From assembly GCA_965116235.1 (NCBI GenBank), contig OZ220496.1:310001-374000 (forward strand): DNA of 64,000 bases, in the 5' to 3' direction. Shown here one piece after another: positions 27,063 through 36,135 of the stretch. The notes beneath the pieces are model-generated. The model was given only the letters and a program-made list of their open reading frames with translations. It was not told where the DNA came from and did not search any database. The translations under genes were made by a program, and so were the position numbers. How positions within the stretch are numbered: position 1 is the stretch's first letter; each line of letters starts with the position of its first letter. This stretch comes from MPNP01 sp965116235. Its GTDB lineage: Bacteria > Pseudomonadota > Alphaproteobacteria > Rhodobacterales > Rhodobacteraceae.

Positions 27063-27450
27063 TTTGCTTCTTGGCCAAAAAGGTCCGTGTTGAACTCACC
27101 TTGGGGCTGAGTGCATCGTTGATGTTCAGCATCTCAAAGGACAGCGACAAGGAGTGCTGTTCCATGCAAGGCTTCAGATACTCGTGAATCCGGGAGAAAA
27201 TCCTGTCCGTGGCCTTCTGCCTGGCTTCAAATGGACGTCCCTCGCGAATCCGCATCACAATATCGATGAAACCATGCTCGGGGCCACCATCGGCTATCGA
27301 ATAATGGTCACATCGAGCCGCTCGAACCCGAGTTCCGGGCATCGGGAATACTTCTGTCTCGATCACGGCATTGCGAAGAATATCGCAGAAATCGGAGAGA
27401 TCGACCCAACTCTCGACATTGGCCGAATACTCAACCCTGATATGTGGCAT
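27055..27450 (-). CDS. hpaF: 5-carboxymethyl-2-hydroxymuconate delta-isomerase
   Basis: A 131-residue tautomerase-superfamily enzyme. The start is set at ATG 27450 so that Pro follows the initiator Met (MPHIRVEYSANVE), because the N-terminal Pro is the catalytic base in this family. The longer frame from 27507 would bury it. Further signatures are RCDHYSIADGGPEHGFIDIV and the RTFLAKK tail. It lies between the aminotransferase and hpaE and overlaps the latter. Confidence 0.92.
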   Translation of the reverse strand: MPHIRVEYSANVESWVDLSDFCDILRNAVIETEVFPMPGTRVRAARCDHYSIADGGPEHGFIDIVMRIREGRPFEARQKATDRIFSRIHEYLKPCMEQHSLSLSFEMLNINDALSPKVSSTRTFLAKKQNA

Positions 27451-27484
27451 GGTCCAACTCCTCAGCGCCTTTGTCCGAACTTCG

Positions 27485-28840
27485 TCATGAGGCTGCATCC
27501 AGCCCATTCTTGATGGCCGTGACCATACAGTTTACATCCTTCTCAGTCAAGATCAGTGGCGGTGAAATCAGTATCTTGTGGCCAGAAATTCGGACCATGA
27601 CACCAGATTCGTAAATGCGATCAAATATCAGATCGATCGTTTCCTTGGCCAGTGGCGTCTTGGTTTTCTTGTCGGACACCAGCTCAACACCAACCATCAA
27701 GCCTCGGCCACCTCTGACATCGCCAACTATGTCATAGCGGTCGACAAACGCGCTCAGGGCATCAAAAAGCTGGGTCCCACGGGCTTTGGCATTATCCTTG
27801 ACATTCAGCCTCTGGGTCTCTTCAAGGCAAGCCAGTGCCGCTGCTGCTCCTACGGGGTGTCCAGTGTAGGTATAGCCATGACCGATACTCCCCGCTCCCT
27901 TGTCTGCAGTCTCGAACACTTCTGCCATTTCTTCGGATATCATGGTCGCTCCGAAGGGGAAATAGCCCGATGTAATCGCCTTTGCAATGGTCATCATGTC
28001 GGGCCTTATGCCCCAGAGTCGACTTCCGGACCATTCCCCGGTTCGACCAAAACCCGTGATGACTTCATCAGCAATGAACAGAATGCCATGCTGCTGGCAG
28101 ATGGCGCGGGCTTTCGCGTAAAATCCATCGGGCGGAACAACGAGGCCTCCAGCCCCCTGTATGGGCTCCATTATAAAGGCAGCGACCGTGCTGCTTCCCT
28201 GAAACTCTATCTCCTGTTCAAGACAGTTCAGGCACAGTTCACCGAGCTTTTCAGGATCGGTTTCGTTGAATGGGTTGCGGTACGCAAGGGGGGATGGGAT
28301 ATGATAGCATCCGGCCAACAGCGGCTCGTAACTATCTCGGAACCGCGAGTTGCCGTTCACGCTCGCTCCACCGAAATGAGTGCCGTGATAGCCGAGCTTC
28401 ACACTGAGAAACTTGGTCCTGTTTGCCTCTCCCCTGATCTTGTGATACTGGCGTGCCAGACGCAAGGCCGTCTCAACGCTGTCCGACCCTCCTGAAGTGA
28501 AGAATGAACGCCCCATTCCCTCAGGCGCAAAAAACTCCTTGAGCTGGTAGGACAGAGCAATCACCTTGTCATTTGAGGTGCCCGCAAAGGTTGAATAATA
28601 GGGGAGTTGTTCAAGTTGCCCTGCAATCGCTTCCTTGATCGGCTGGCACGAATAGCCCAAATTGACATTCCACAGCCCACCAACGGCATCAATGACCTCG
28701 TTGCCCTGCAAGTCCTTGATTCTTACACCCTCAGATTCAACGATGATTTTCGGAGGATTGTCTATCGAGTCACCGGGATGACCCATTGGATGCCAGTTGT
28801 ACCGGGCATTGTTCTCATTCAGGAAGTTCGAGTTCAACAT
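27485..28840 (-). CDS. Class III pyridoxal-phosphate aminotransferase (omega-aminotransferase)
   Basis: A 451-residue aminotransferase that moves an amino group, typically from a terminal amine or beta-amino acid to pyruvate. Cofactor motifs are FTSGGSDSVETALRLARQYH, the YHGTHFGGASVNGN block, FIADEVITGFGRTG and the PLP lysine in MTIAKAITSGYFP. ATG 28840 (MLNSNFLNENN) is preferred to 28858. It precedes hpaF by 34 bases on the same strand and follows the agmatinase-family gene. With that neighbour it may act in putrescine or guanidino-compound breakdown, while the hpa genes use a different ring substrate such as tyramine or dopamine products. That link is an inference. Confidence 0.88.
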   Translation of the reverse strand: MLNSNFLNENNARYNWHPMGHPGDSIDNPPKIIVESEGVRIKDLQGNEVIDAVGGLWNVNLGYSCQPIKEAIAGQLEQLPYYSTFAGTSNDKVIALSYQLKEFFAPEGMGRSFFTSGGSDSVETALRLARQYHKIRGEANRTKFLSVKLGYHGTHFGGASVNGNSRFRDSYEPLLAGCYHIPSPLAYRNPFNETDPEKLGELCLNCLEQEIEFQGSSTVAAFIMEPIQGAGGLVVPPDGFYAKARAICQQHGILFIADEVITGFGRTGEWSGSRLWGIRPDMMTIAKAITSGYFPFGATMISEEMAEVFETADKGAGSIGHGYTYTGHPVGAAAALACLEETQRLNVKDNAKARGTQLFDALSAFVDRYDIVGDVRGGRGLMVGVELVSDKKTKTPLAKETIDLIFDRIYESGVMVRISGHKILISPPLILTEKDVNCMVTAIKNGLDAAS

Positions 28841-28910
28841 TGTTCCAATCTCCAACAAACAGGATAAACCACTACCAACCCTCCAGCAATCGAAGTCGCT
28901 GAAAACGAGT

Positions 28911-29873
28911 TCAGTACTCGCTTTTGTTCATCTTGATTCCAGGTAGCACACAGAGCATCTCGAACAAGAATTGCGACCCGATCAAGGCTGTATTGCCCGT
29001 TGTATCATAAGGTGGTGAAACTTCAACCAGATCGCCACCGACCAAATTCAGCCCAAGGCATCCCCGCACGATTTCCAGGCCCTGAATCGTGGTCAGGCCG
29101 CCCATTTCCACCGTGCCCGTTCCCGGTGCAAAGGCCGGATCCAGACTGTCAATGTCAAACGAGAGATAGACGGGTGTCTGATCTATGCTTTGTCTGATTT
29201 CCTCCATGAGCGGTGCCAGCGACTTGTGCCAACACATTTCCGCCGTATGCACCCGGAACCCCTTCGCACGGCCCCAGTCATAGTCATCAGGCGAATAGCC
29301 CGATCCCCGCAGGCCAATCTGGAAGGTCTTGTCCGGAATGATCAACTGCTCTTCATACGCTCTCCGGAACGGCGTTCCATGGGCAACCTTTTCGCCAAAC
29401 ATGGCATCAGAAGTATCGGCATGGGCATCAACATGAATCAGGGCCACCGGACCGTGCGTTCCGGCGATAGCCCGCAGAACGGGATAGGTCAGCGTGTGAT
29501 CTCCCCCAAGGACCAGAGGTATGGTATTCCCGTCGAGTATCCTGGCAACTTCAGTCGTAACAATGTCGCATGTATCAAGCAGATTGAACGTGTTGATTGC
29601 CACATCGCCGTAGTCAACAACCTGAAATGTCTCAAATGGCGCTGCCCCTGTTCCCATGTTGTAGGGTCTGATCAGGCAGCTTTCGGTTCGGATCTGGCGA
29701 GGGCCGTGTCTGGTTCCGGCTCGATTGGAGGCTCCAATATCCATTGGTATGCCTACGAAGCAGACATCGACACCAGACAAGTCCCGACTGATCGGCAAGC
29801 GCATGAAGGAAGCTATGCCGCCAAATCGAGCCATCTCGTTGCCACCGAGTGGCTGGTTTAACCTAGTTCCCAT
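28911..29873 (-). CDS. Agmatinase/guanidinobutyrase-family ureohydrolase
   Basis: A 320-residue binuclear manganese ureohydrolase that releases urea from a guanidino compound. Metal ligands are seen in GGDHTLTYP, VDAHADTSD and SFDIDSLDPAFAPGTGT. The N-terminus LNQPLGGNEMARFGGIASFM is that of the SpeB/GbuA group. ATG 29873 is the first in frame and gives the full domain. It starts the minus-strand run that continues with the aminotransferase. Agmatine, guanidinobutyrate and guanidinopropionate remain possible substrates. Confidence 0.88.
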   Translation of the reverse strand: MGTRLNQPLGGNEMARFGGIASFMRLPISRDLSGVDVCFVGIPMDIGASNRAGTRHGPRQIRTESCLIRPYNMGTGAAPFETFQVVDYGDVAINTFNLLDTCDIVTTEVARILDGNTIPLVLGGDHTLTYPVLRAIAGTHGPVALIHVDAHADTSDAMFGEKVAHGTPFRRAYEEQLIIPDKTFQIGLRGSGYSPDDYDWGRAKGFRVHTAEMCWHKSLAPLMEEIRQSIDQTPVYLSFDIDSLDPAFAPGTGTVEMGGLTTIQGLEIVRGCLGLNLVGGDLVEVSPPYDTTGNTALIGSQFLFEMLCVLPGIKMNKSEY

Positions 29874-30200
29874 ATACTCTGACTACCCCCAAAACCAAAG
29901 AAACCTGCAATTCGCGTTCCCATAGACCCTGCACTTCCTGGGTTTGTTATCAAGCCTGTCAACTCGAGGCTCCGGAGTGCACCCAATCCCAAGCCAGACC
30001 GAGTGAGACAACCACATCCCTTGGAGGGTTTAAAGTGAACACTTTTGTGCTACGGAAATTTACGATATTTACCCGCCTTAACAACGAATACTCGCTGGGT
30101 TACACTTCAACGCCCATGATTGAAAAATCAAGTGAAATTCAATAATCTGCCACCATTTTACAGATATTGCCGGACAAGCCACCGAATTTTGAGAAGACCA
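29874..30200. other. Divergent intergenic region
   Basis: About 330 bases between the ureohydrolase and the HsdR_N gene, which point away from each other. It should contain both promoters. No strong hexamers or repeats were placed. The right half becomes A+T-rich as in the gene that follows. Confidence 0.4.
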
Positions 30201-31986
30201 ATGGACCGATTGAAGTTACTCGAAAAGCTCCAGAAATTTCCTGAAGACTACGCAAGAGATGAAATCATAGAGCATTGCAAAACAAACGAAACCCAGACAA
30301 TTCGCTCGCTGGTTGATCCATTTCTGACCCACGTTCTGGGCTGGAATGTACCTGACCCGACTCAAGTTCGAACCGAATTTGGAGTCCAAGACAATTTTAA
30401 CCATGGTCAAAAGTGTGATTACGCACTCATGGTCAACGGTTCTCCAGCTGTTCTGATTGAGGTTAAAGCGGCAGGCAATCCATTCAACACCGAAAAGGAA
30501 CTCAAGCAGCTTGCCTCGTATTTTCAATCCACCGAAGTTGAGTTGGCCATACTCACCAACGGCCTGATCTGGAAATGGTATTCGTCCCAAATCGGAAAAA
30601 AAGCCAATCTGATCGATACCGAACACGGAATCCCTCGATTGGTTGATGTTTGTGTGCCGAAAGTCCTTTGATCCTGGAAAGATTCAGGTAAAGGCAGCGA
30701 TTGAACGAAGGAAGGACAATTTGAAGTCTTGGACCTCGGAAATTTTCAGAAACCCTGCCGTCGAACTTTGTGAACTTGCAATTAGCCAAAACAATCTCCG
30801 TGTTGACAGGAACAACAAGAAAAGCCTAGTTGAAGCTGTTGGCACCATGATCCAAGAGACTACTCGGGCTCTTTTGCAGAATCAGAGTGAAATTCCGAAC
30901 ATACAAATAGACTTGGACCATGACTCTGATGCAGAAGCTGCGAATATCATCCCAAGAACCAGATCATCCATTGGCATTGAAGAAGAATCGCTGAAGAATG
31001 AACATCAACCCGAAATAGTGACCGGTGAATTCAAGGCTAGATGGAAGCCTGAAGGTGGTAAATGGATAAATTCAAAGACCTCTGTCTCAGTGTTTCTCGA
31101 TGTACTTCAATGGCTGGCAGGCAGGCATGATTTAGGAGCCGAGCATTGGTGTCAAAAAATGGAAAATAGATGGAGAAACAATTTCAGAATTACCAGAAAC
31201 AAACCCGGTAGAAAGTGGGAAAGACTGTACCTGAAAGGTGGGGTTTCATTTTACGTTAACAAAAAACTGAACAACGTAACAAAGCTCACCATGCTCAATC
31301 AAGCAGCCACGTTCACCAATCACAAAGGTAAACCTGTAAATATGGGAACCGATTTAATCGTCGAGATGCCAAACACGCAGCCGCGTAATCAGCACAAGTC
31401 ACAGCGTGGAACCTCTGTTGGTGGCAAAAGATAGGGGCAACACCGAATTGCGGTGGAAAACCCGCAAAGGAGAATGGAACTGCGAAAGGGAACCAATCTC
31501 ATTGTACGAAAATGTACTTTGCTGGTTGACAGGCAATCACGATTCCGGAATTGGGGATTGGTGCAAACAGATGGTCGCGGCTCGAAGTGGCCATTTCATG
31601 ATCTCCCATACTCGTCCCAAAGACAGATACTGGTCGGAACTTCAGAACTCGTTTTACATTAGGACCAGACTGAGCAACTGGTTGATGTCCGTCATTCTGA
31701 ACGATGCCTGCAGTATCACCTACCATCAAGGCAGATCCCTCAAATTCGGAACCGACTTGATCGTCGAAATGCCGCGAATGCAGCCACATCTTTTTGGAGC
31801 TGCAGATACTCAAAACACTTTGAAACATGCAACTCGATACAGATGGCGGCTGGAACAGGGAAGCTGGAAATACGAAGAGGCACCAGACTTGCTGTATGAA
31901 GAAGTTCTCCTTTGGTTGGCAGGCAAGCATGATAGGGGAGTGGAAGACTGGTGCAATCGAATGGAAGCCAACCGCGACATTTGGTT
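30201..31986 (+). pseudogene. HsdR_N-type nuclease domain plus tandem repeats, 5' part of an interrupted gene
   Basis: From ATG 30201, MDRLKLLEKLQKFPEDYARD opens a type I restriction HsdR N-terminal domain. The PD-(D/E)xK core is visible as KCDYALMVNGSPAVLIEVKAAGN split across the Asp and E-x-K, with the usual TEVELAILTNGLIWKWY after it. The frame is lost near 30640-30670 and resumes in the next frame (SFDPGKIQVKAAIERR). It is lost again near 31400-31435 and resumes as TELRWKTRKGEW. Repeats 1, 2 and the first half of 3 follow before a mobile element cuts the gene at 31986. No SNF2 helicase follows, so this is not an HsdR. It probably was a nuclease guided by its repeat region. The gene is A+T-rich and foreign in look. 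Confidence 0.75.
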
Positions 31987-32054
31987 TGGGGCTTATATAC
32001 CTGACTTGAAGTCCGGCCGCATATCTAGGGCTTGAATTCGTCCTTGCGGCCCGC
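31987..32054. repeat. Left terminal inverted repeat of the ankyrin-ATPase element
   Basis: Pairs with 34553-34620 at 67 of 68 positions; weaker similarity continues to about 32065. It contains the last codons and stop of the ATPase gene (GRKDEFKP). Confidence 0.85.
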
Positions 32055-33968
32055 ATCCGGCTCATCCGGCGACGTGGCGGGCGGGTCCGGGTCCGTCAAA
32101 AGGCGGTGCGCGGCACCGCCGGCAGGGGCCATGTCAACAGGGGTCTGGTTCTGGTCGTTGCGGACATCGCTCTGGGCACCGGCGTCTAGCAATGTCTGGA
32201 CTGCATCCCGGGCATTGGCCTGAGCCGCCCAATGCAGCGGGGTGTTGTCCTCATGGTCGGTGGCCTGGATGGCGGCACCGGCCCTCAGCAGCGGACGGAT
32301 GCAGGCAGGGGCGTTGGCGCGAGCGGCCTCATGCAGGGGGCTGCGGCCCGACGTGTCGATCGTGTCGATCGCCGCACCCTCGTCGAGAAGCAAGCCGACG
32401 GTCTGCGGGGCCCCGGCGCCGGCCGCCCGATGCAAAGGAGTGCAGCCGGAATCATCGATCGCCTGCATGTCGGCCCCGCTCTGCAGCAATAGACGGGCGA
32501 CCGCCGCCGCATTGTCGGCCGCAGCCACATGCAGAGCGGTACGATCCCAGCGGTCCCGAGTCTCCGGATCATGACCGGTCTTCAGAATCTCGGTTACGAC
32601 GAGCGGCCAGTTCTCCTGGGCCGCCAGATGCAGGGGCGTGCGCTGCCAGGCATCCCGAGCCTTGACGTCAGTGGTCGATGGAAGGGATGTGAAGGCACTT
32701 CGTGTTCCCGTCTGGGCGGCCGTGTGCAAAGGCGTGCCGGTCTGGGCCACGACGAAGGAGCGCAAGCTGGGAATCGGGCAGGCAAGGAGATCGGTGCCCG
32801 CCTGGACCACATCCAGCAAGCCCAGCCGGAGCATGGTGGTCAGAACCGGGCTGCGTGTCAGGGACCTCTCGGCGACAAGACCCGTTTCATGCAGGAGATG
32901 CTCGACCTGATCCTCCGGCACGGGATCGCGTCCCAGGCGGGCCATGAAACGGCCGATGCGAGCGGCCTGTCCGCTCCATGATCCCAGACGCTGCCGGTAG
33001 TAGGCATGGCGGGCGGCAACGATATCCGGCTGGATGGCCAGCGGCTGAAGATCATTCAGGTCACCCCCGTTGTACAGCAGGCGTCTTCCCATGATCTTGA
33101 GAGCGTTCTGCATATGCTTGGGCCAGCCCCGGGACCATTGCCACAGGGATCCGGCCCACCGCTCTTGCGTGTCGTCCGTCGCGCGGATGCCAAAGCGCCG
33201 AACGAAAGCGGCCAGGGCCTGATGCACATCCGTCGGACCCAGGGCTGGAGGCTGGATGATGGCATCGCCCGCGAGGCGTGATAACCCGACCTCCTGCAAG
33301 ACATGCGAGCTGTTGGACAGGCCGGCTAGCACGGGCAGGATCGGCATGCCGTCACTGCCATCTTCCAGATACTGGAGAACGACCTGTGCCGACGGTGGCA
33401 CGGTCTGGATCTCGTCGATCAGCAGCAGGATGGCACAGCCCCAGGGCAAGTCCGGCACAGCCGGCCGGCCCGCCGGGGGTGATCGGTCGGTCTTGTTTAG
33501 ACTGAAGCCGGCACCACCCACGAACGGCAGGCTTAAATGTATCCCGTTCAGGCGTGATATGACCCCGGCGATGCCCTTCAGAACGGCCTTGCGAGGGTTC
33601 TTGTCAAGGGCCAGCAGCGCGCGGTGTATGCTGTCGGCCACAAGACCCAGACTCAGATGACTTGAAGCCGGAACCGTGACCGGCAGGACATAGGGATGAT
33701 TGGCCTGCCGGGCGGGCAGCGGGCGGTATTGCATGGCCAGCCGATACAGCAGGGATGTCTTGCCGATGCCCGGTGCCCCCTGGATCAGCTGCATCTTGCC
33801 GCGGGCCGGATACCGGTCGGGAGAATCCGTCGGATGCCAGGCAATGTCATGGGCCAGAAGGCGGATATTGTCCATGATCTCGTCACGCCCGACGAAGATG
33901 GGGTTGAACGCCCGATCATCATCCCGAATGAATTTTGCTAGCTTCGTTCGGTCTAGGGAGGGACTCAT
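32025..33968 (-). CDS. AAA ATPase with C-terminal ankyrin repeats (element cargo)
   Basis: A 647-residue protein. After FNPIFVGRDEIMDNIRLLAH comes Walker A GAPGIGKTSLL (about residue 70) and Walker B AILLLIDEIQ (about 205), followed by the sensor-like ILPVLAGLSNSSHV block. A winged-helix-like linker leads to CPIPSLRSFVVAQTG, then five or six ankyrin repeats (RTPLHLAAQENW, RTALHVAAADNA, CTPLHRAAGAGA, RSPLHEAARANA, NTPLHWAAQANA). ATG 33968 has AAAGGA upstream and begins the conserved region; the longer frame to 34103 adds unrelated residues. It is the only intact gene of the mobile element and much richer in G+C than the host gene. A STAND-like sensor or a target-choice ATPase are both conceivable. 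Confidence 0.85.
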   Translation of the reverse strand: MSPSLDRTKLAKFIRDDDRAFNPIFVGRDEIMDNIRLLAHDIAWHPTDSPDRYPARGKMQLIQGAPGIGKTSLLYRLAMQYRPLPARQANHPYVLPVTVPASSHLSLGLVADSIHRALLALDKNPRKAVLKGIAGVISRLNGIHLSLPFVGGAGFSLNKTDRSPPAGRPAVPDLPWGCAILLLIDEIQTVPPSAQVVLQYLEDGSDGMPILPVLAGLSNSSHVLQEVGLSRLAGDAIIQPPALGPTDVHQALAAFVRRFGIRATDDTQERWAGSLWQWSRGWPKHMQNALKIMGRRLLYNGGDLNDLQPLAIQPDIVAARHAYYRQRLGSWSGQAARIGRFMARLGRDPVPEDQVEHLLHETGLVAERSLTRSPVLTTMLRLGLLDVVQAGTDLLACPIPSLRSFVVAQTGTPLHTAAQTGTRSAFTSLPSTTDVKARDAWQRTPLHLAAQENWPLVVTEILKTGHDPETRDRWDRTALHVAAADNAAAVARLLLQSGADMQAIDDSGCTPLHRAAGAGAPQTVGLLLDEGAAIDTIDTSGRSPLHEAARANAPACIRPLLRAGAAIQATDHEDNTPLHWAAQANARDAVQTLLDAGAQSDVRNDQNQTPVDMAPAGGAAHRLLTDPDPPATSPDEPDAGRKDEFKP

Positions 33969-34081
33969 CACGCATGTCCTTTCTGTATATTTTTCCGTCT
34001 GGAATGAAATATGAATCCGGCCGGACGGTTTGTCAACACAGTAACACGCCATAGGCGCCTTTTTCCGAGGGCGTTGACGGA

Positions 34082-34570
34082 ATGGTGCAGACCGGCTGGG
34101 CATTGGCCCGGAACTACCGCCCGAACGTACCGCACATCGTCATTCCCGACCAGGACATTCTTGACGAATACAAGCTGCGCCAGCATGTCCAACAGTGATC
34201 CTTTCGATTCGTTTATCGATAGGATGGCGAATATAGAAAAGACGCCTAATCGCAAACGTCTCGGACGCGATGTCTCGGAAAAGTTCGCCCAGCAAAAACT
34301 TCATGACGAGCGTCGCAACGGCGTCGTGCGGTATCTGACCTTGCATCAGATGGTGAGGGGACTGTATGGCGATCGGGCCGCCGCCCAGGGAGGGCTGCTG
34401 CGGCATGTCGGCTTCATTGTCGAGGCCGCAAGGATGGCAGATGGGAACAGGGGATCCCGTCTTTCATGGATTACATTATTCACGCCACCGGAGCCGGATG
34501 AGCCGACGGCGGGCTTCCCACCAGGACGGAACCGGAGCCGGATGAGCCGACGGCGGGCCGCAAGGACGAA
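34082..34570 (+). pseudogene. Eroded fragments of element genes, including an ATPase C-terminus
   Basis: Two short overlapping frames are seen. One reads MVQTGWALARNYRPNVPHIV to a TGA at about 34198. The other starts at ATG 34184 (MSNSDPFDSFIDRMANIEKT) and then drifts: after GLLRHVGFIVEAARMA a one-base shift gives WEQGIPSFMDYIIHAT, which matches the C-terminus of the ATPase at 15878-17092 (WEPGIPSLMDYMIETT). A 28-base direct repeat (34487-34514 and 34531-34558) follows. These look like leftovers of another member of the ATPase family and of an unknown upstream gene. Confidence 0.6.
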
Positions 34571-34620
34571 TTCAAGCCCTAGATATGCGGCCGGACTTCA
34601 AGTCAGGCATATAAGCCCCA
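34553..34620. repeat. Right terminal inverted repeat of the ankyrin-ATPase element
   Basis: Inverted copy of 31987-32054. Read on the plus strand it also encodes GRKDEFKP and a stop, here at the end of a gene remnant, so the repeat is made of coding sequence at both ends. Confidence 0.85.
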
Positions 34621-35230
34621 TTGGTTTAGAGTTGCCCAAACCCAACCCAGAGGCAATTGGTCAAGATTAGGCTTGGATGACATGACTACGCTGTATATGA
34701 AAGGAAATCTGAACAACTGGTACAAGTCAGTTGTAATCCGCGAAGCGTGCGAAATCACCCACCATCAGAATAAGCCTATCGGATTTGGAACTGATATCAT
34801 TGTCGATATCCCAGAAATGGAACAGAATCCGTTTAGAGTTTCGGATACTCAAGATGTCATCTACAATCGATGGCGAACCAAGGAAAAGGATTGGAAGAAA
34901 GAAACAACAGCAAACTCGTTGTATCTGGCAGTGCTTATCTGGCTAGCCAAAAAGCATGATTTTGGGGTAGAAGATTGGTGCCAAAAATTGACAAGTTCGC
35001 GGCACAGCGAGTTCAAAATTACCGAAGGTAAACCCAAAGGAGGTTGGGCAAAGGTAGATCTGATGGGTCGTACATCGTTATACGTCAGAACCAATATCGG
35101 AAGTGACAAAAAGCCCTTCTTACTGGCCGAAGCTTGCAAAATCACCTGCCATCAAGGCAAACCCATCAAACCTCTGATCGATTTATTTGTCGAAATGAAA
35201 TTCAGCCCCCGTCAAGGGAAGTCCGGGTAA
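34621..35230 (+). pseudogene. HsdR_N/repeat protein, 3' part after the mobile element
   Basis: Continues the gene cut at 31986 in the same frame. The second half of repeat unit 3 (FRVAQTQPRGNWSRLGL, then HHQNKPIGFGTDIIVDIP) is followed by the complete unit 4 (WLAKKHDFGVEDWCQKL, then CHQGKPIKPLIDLFVEM) and the natural stop after SPRQGKSG. This part has no start of its own and is expected to be silent unless the element excises. Confidence 0.78.
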
Positions 35231-35427
35231 TCATCACCGAATTTCAAAGGTTTAAGTGCAAATCTTGTTGGATGGTGTCAGGTTTCAGCATTAACCTTGA
35301 CGGTTGTAAAGTGTTTCGAATAATAGCCGTCTAATAGTGTTCCTCAAGGTGTAGAGCAGGGCGATTTTATATTTCGGACGGGGCAGTCCAAGAGGTTTCA
35401 ACCTGATGGCCACATGGTGTTTTGAGT

Positions 35428-36135
35428 ATGCCGACTGTATACGAAGCGTTCATTGAAGCTTTTAATCTGATCATGTTCCTTGATGCAGACCTGACAGAAA
35501 TTGTACTGCTGTCGCTTTCGGTCACGTTCAAGGCGGTTCTGGTCGCATGTATTATCGGTTTTCCGTTGGGGACAGCACTCGCTGTACTCAATTTCTGGGG
35601 AAAGAACACACTGGTTATCCTCTTCAATTCTTTCATGGGGCTTCCCCCAGTTGTAGTCGGTCTGGCCGTTTATCTGGCACTTTCGGCGACCGGACCGCTT
35701 GGCCCGTTGGGCCTGCTTTACACCCCGACGGCGATGATTATAGCGCAAACCATCCTGATCATACCAATCATAGTGGCCAATACCCGTCAAATCGTGGTCC
35801 TCTTGGCCGAAGAATATGATGAAACGCTTCGTTCCATGCAGGCATCCAATCTGGATGTCATGAGCACTCTGCTTTGGGATTCTCGGTTTTCATTGCTAAC
35901 AACAGCCCTGGCCGGTTTAGGTCGGGCTTTTTCCGAAGTTGGGGCGGTCATGATTGTTGGCGGAAACATTAACCACTTTACCCGCATCATGACAACCGCC
36001 ATAGCGCTCCAGACCGCGCGGGGGGACTTGGCTCTTGCAGTAGGTTTGGGCATGATACTTCTGGCATTGACCATTTCGGTCAATGCGTTGGCTTACATGC
36101 TCAACTCGTCGCTTAAAAAGTATGCATATGCCTGA
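35428..36135 (+). CDS. tupB: Tungstate ABC transporter permease
   Basis: A 235-residue inner-membrane permease. Six hydrophobic segments are visible, with the family block SFMGLPPVVVGLAVYLALS and the EAA-like loop (EEYDETLRSMQASN) that contacts the ATPase. ATG 35428 is chosen over the TTG two codons upstream; neither has a strong ribosome site. Order tupB-tupC-tupA with overlapping genes. It should import tungstate (or molybdate), which suits the molybdenum hydroxylase cluster 1 kb further on. Confidence 0.88.
   Translation: MPTVYEAFIEAFNLIMFLDADLTEIVLLSLSVTFKAVLVACIIGFPLGTALAVLNFWGKNTLVILFNSFMGLPPVVVGLAVYLALSATGPLGPLGLLYTPTAMIIAQTILIIPIIVANTRQIVVLLAEEYDETLRSMQASNLDVMSTLLWDSRFSLLTTALAGLGRAFSEVGAVMIVGGNINHFTRIMTTAIALQTARGDLALAVGLGMILLALTISVNALAYMLNSSLKKYAYA

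Larger units (their letters stand above)
31987..34620. mobile_element. 2634-bp element with 68-bp terminal inverted repeats carrying an ankyrin ATPase
   Basis: The ends at 31987-32054 and 34553-34620 are inverted copies with one mismatch in 68 bases, starting TGGGGCTTATAT. The flanks carry TTGGTT at 31981-31986 and 34621-34626 (tttggttt/attggttt if eight bases are counted). Joining the flanks through one copy restores the host reading frame exactly (DIWF-RVAQTQPRG), which proves insertion. Ends that begin GGGG and a 6-8-base duplication fit IS1595-type transposition, but no transposase is inside. Cargo: an ankyrin AAA ATPase on the minus strand and eroded fragments on the plus strand. Confidence 0.85.
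31036..35205 (+). repeat. Four tandem protein repeats of about 115 residues (split by a mobile element)
   Basis: Each unit runs from a W-K/R motif through LxWLAGKHDxGxEDWCxxM, a basic FxI segment, a short beta-rich stretch and HxGKPxxxGTDLIVEMP. Unit 1 is about 31036-31383, unit 2 is 31442-31787, unit 3 is 31832-31986 plus 34621-34825, and unit 4 is 34856-35205. Conserved Trp, His-Asp and a Cys in DWC recur in all four. I do not recognise the unit as a named family. Confidence 0.75.

Noticed and set aside
30201..30671. Type I restriction HsdR subunit
   Set aside because: Only the N-terminal nuclease-like domain is present; no helicase motifs and no HsdM/HsdS nearby.
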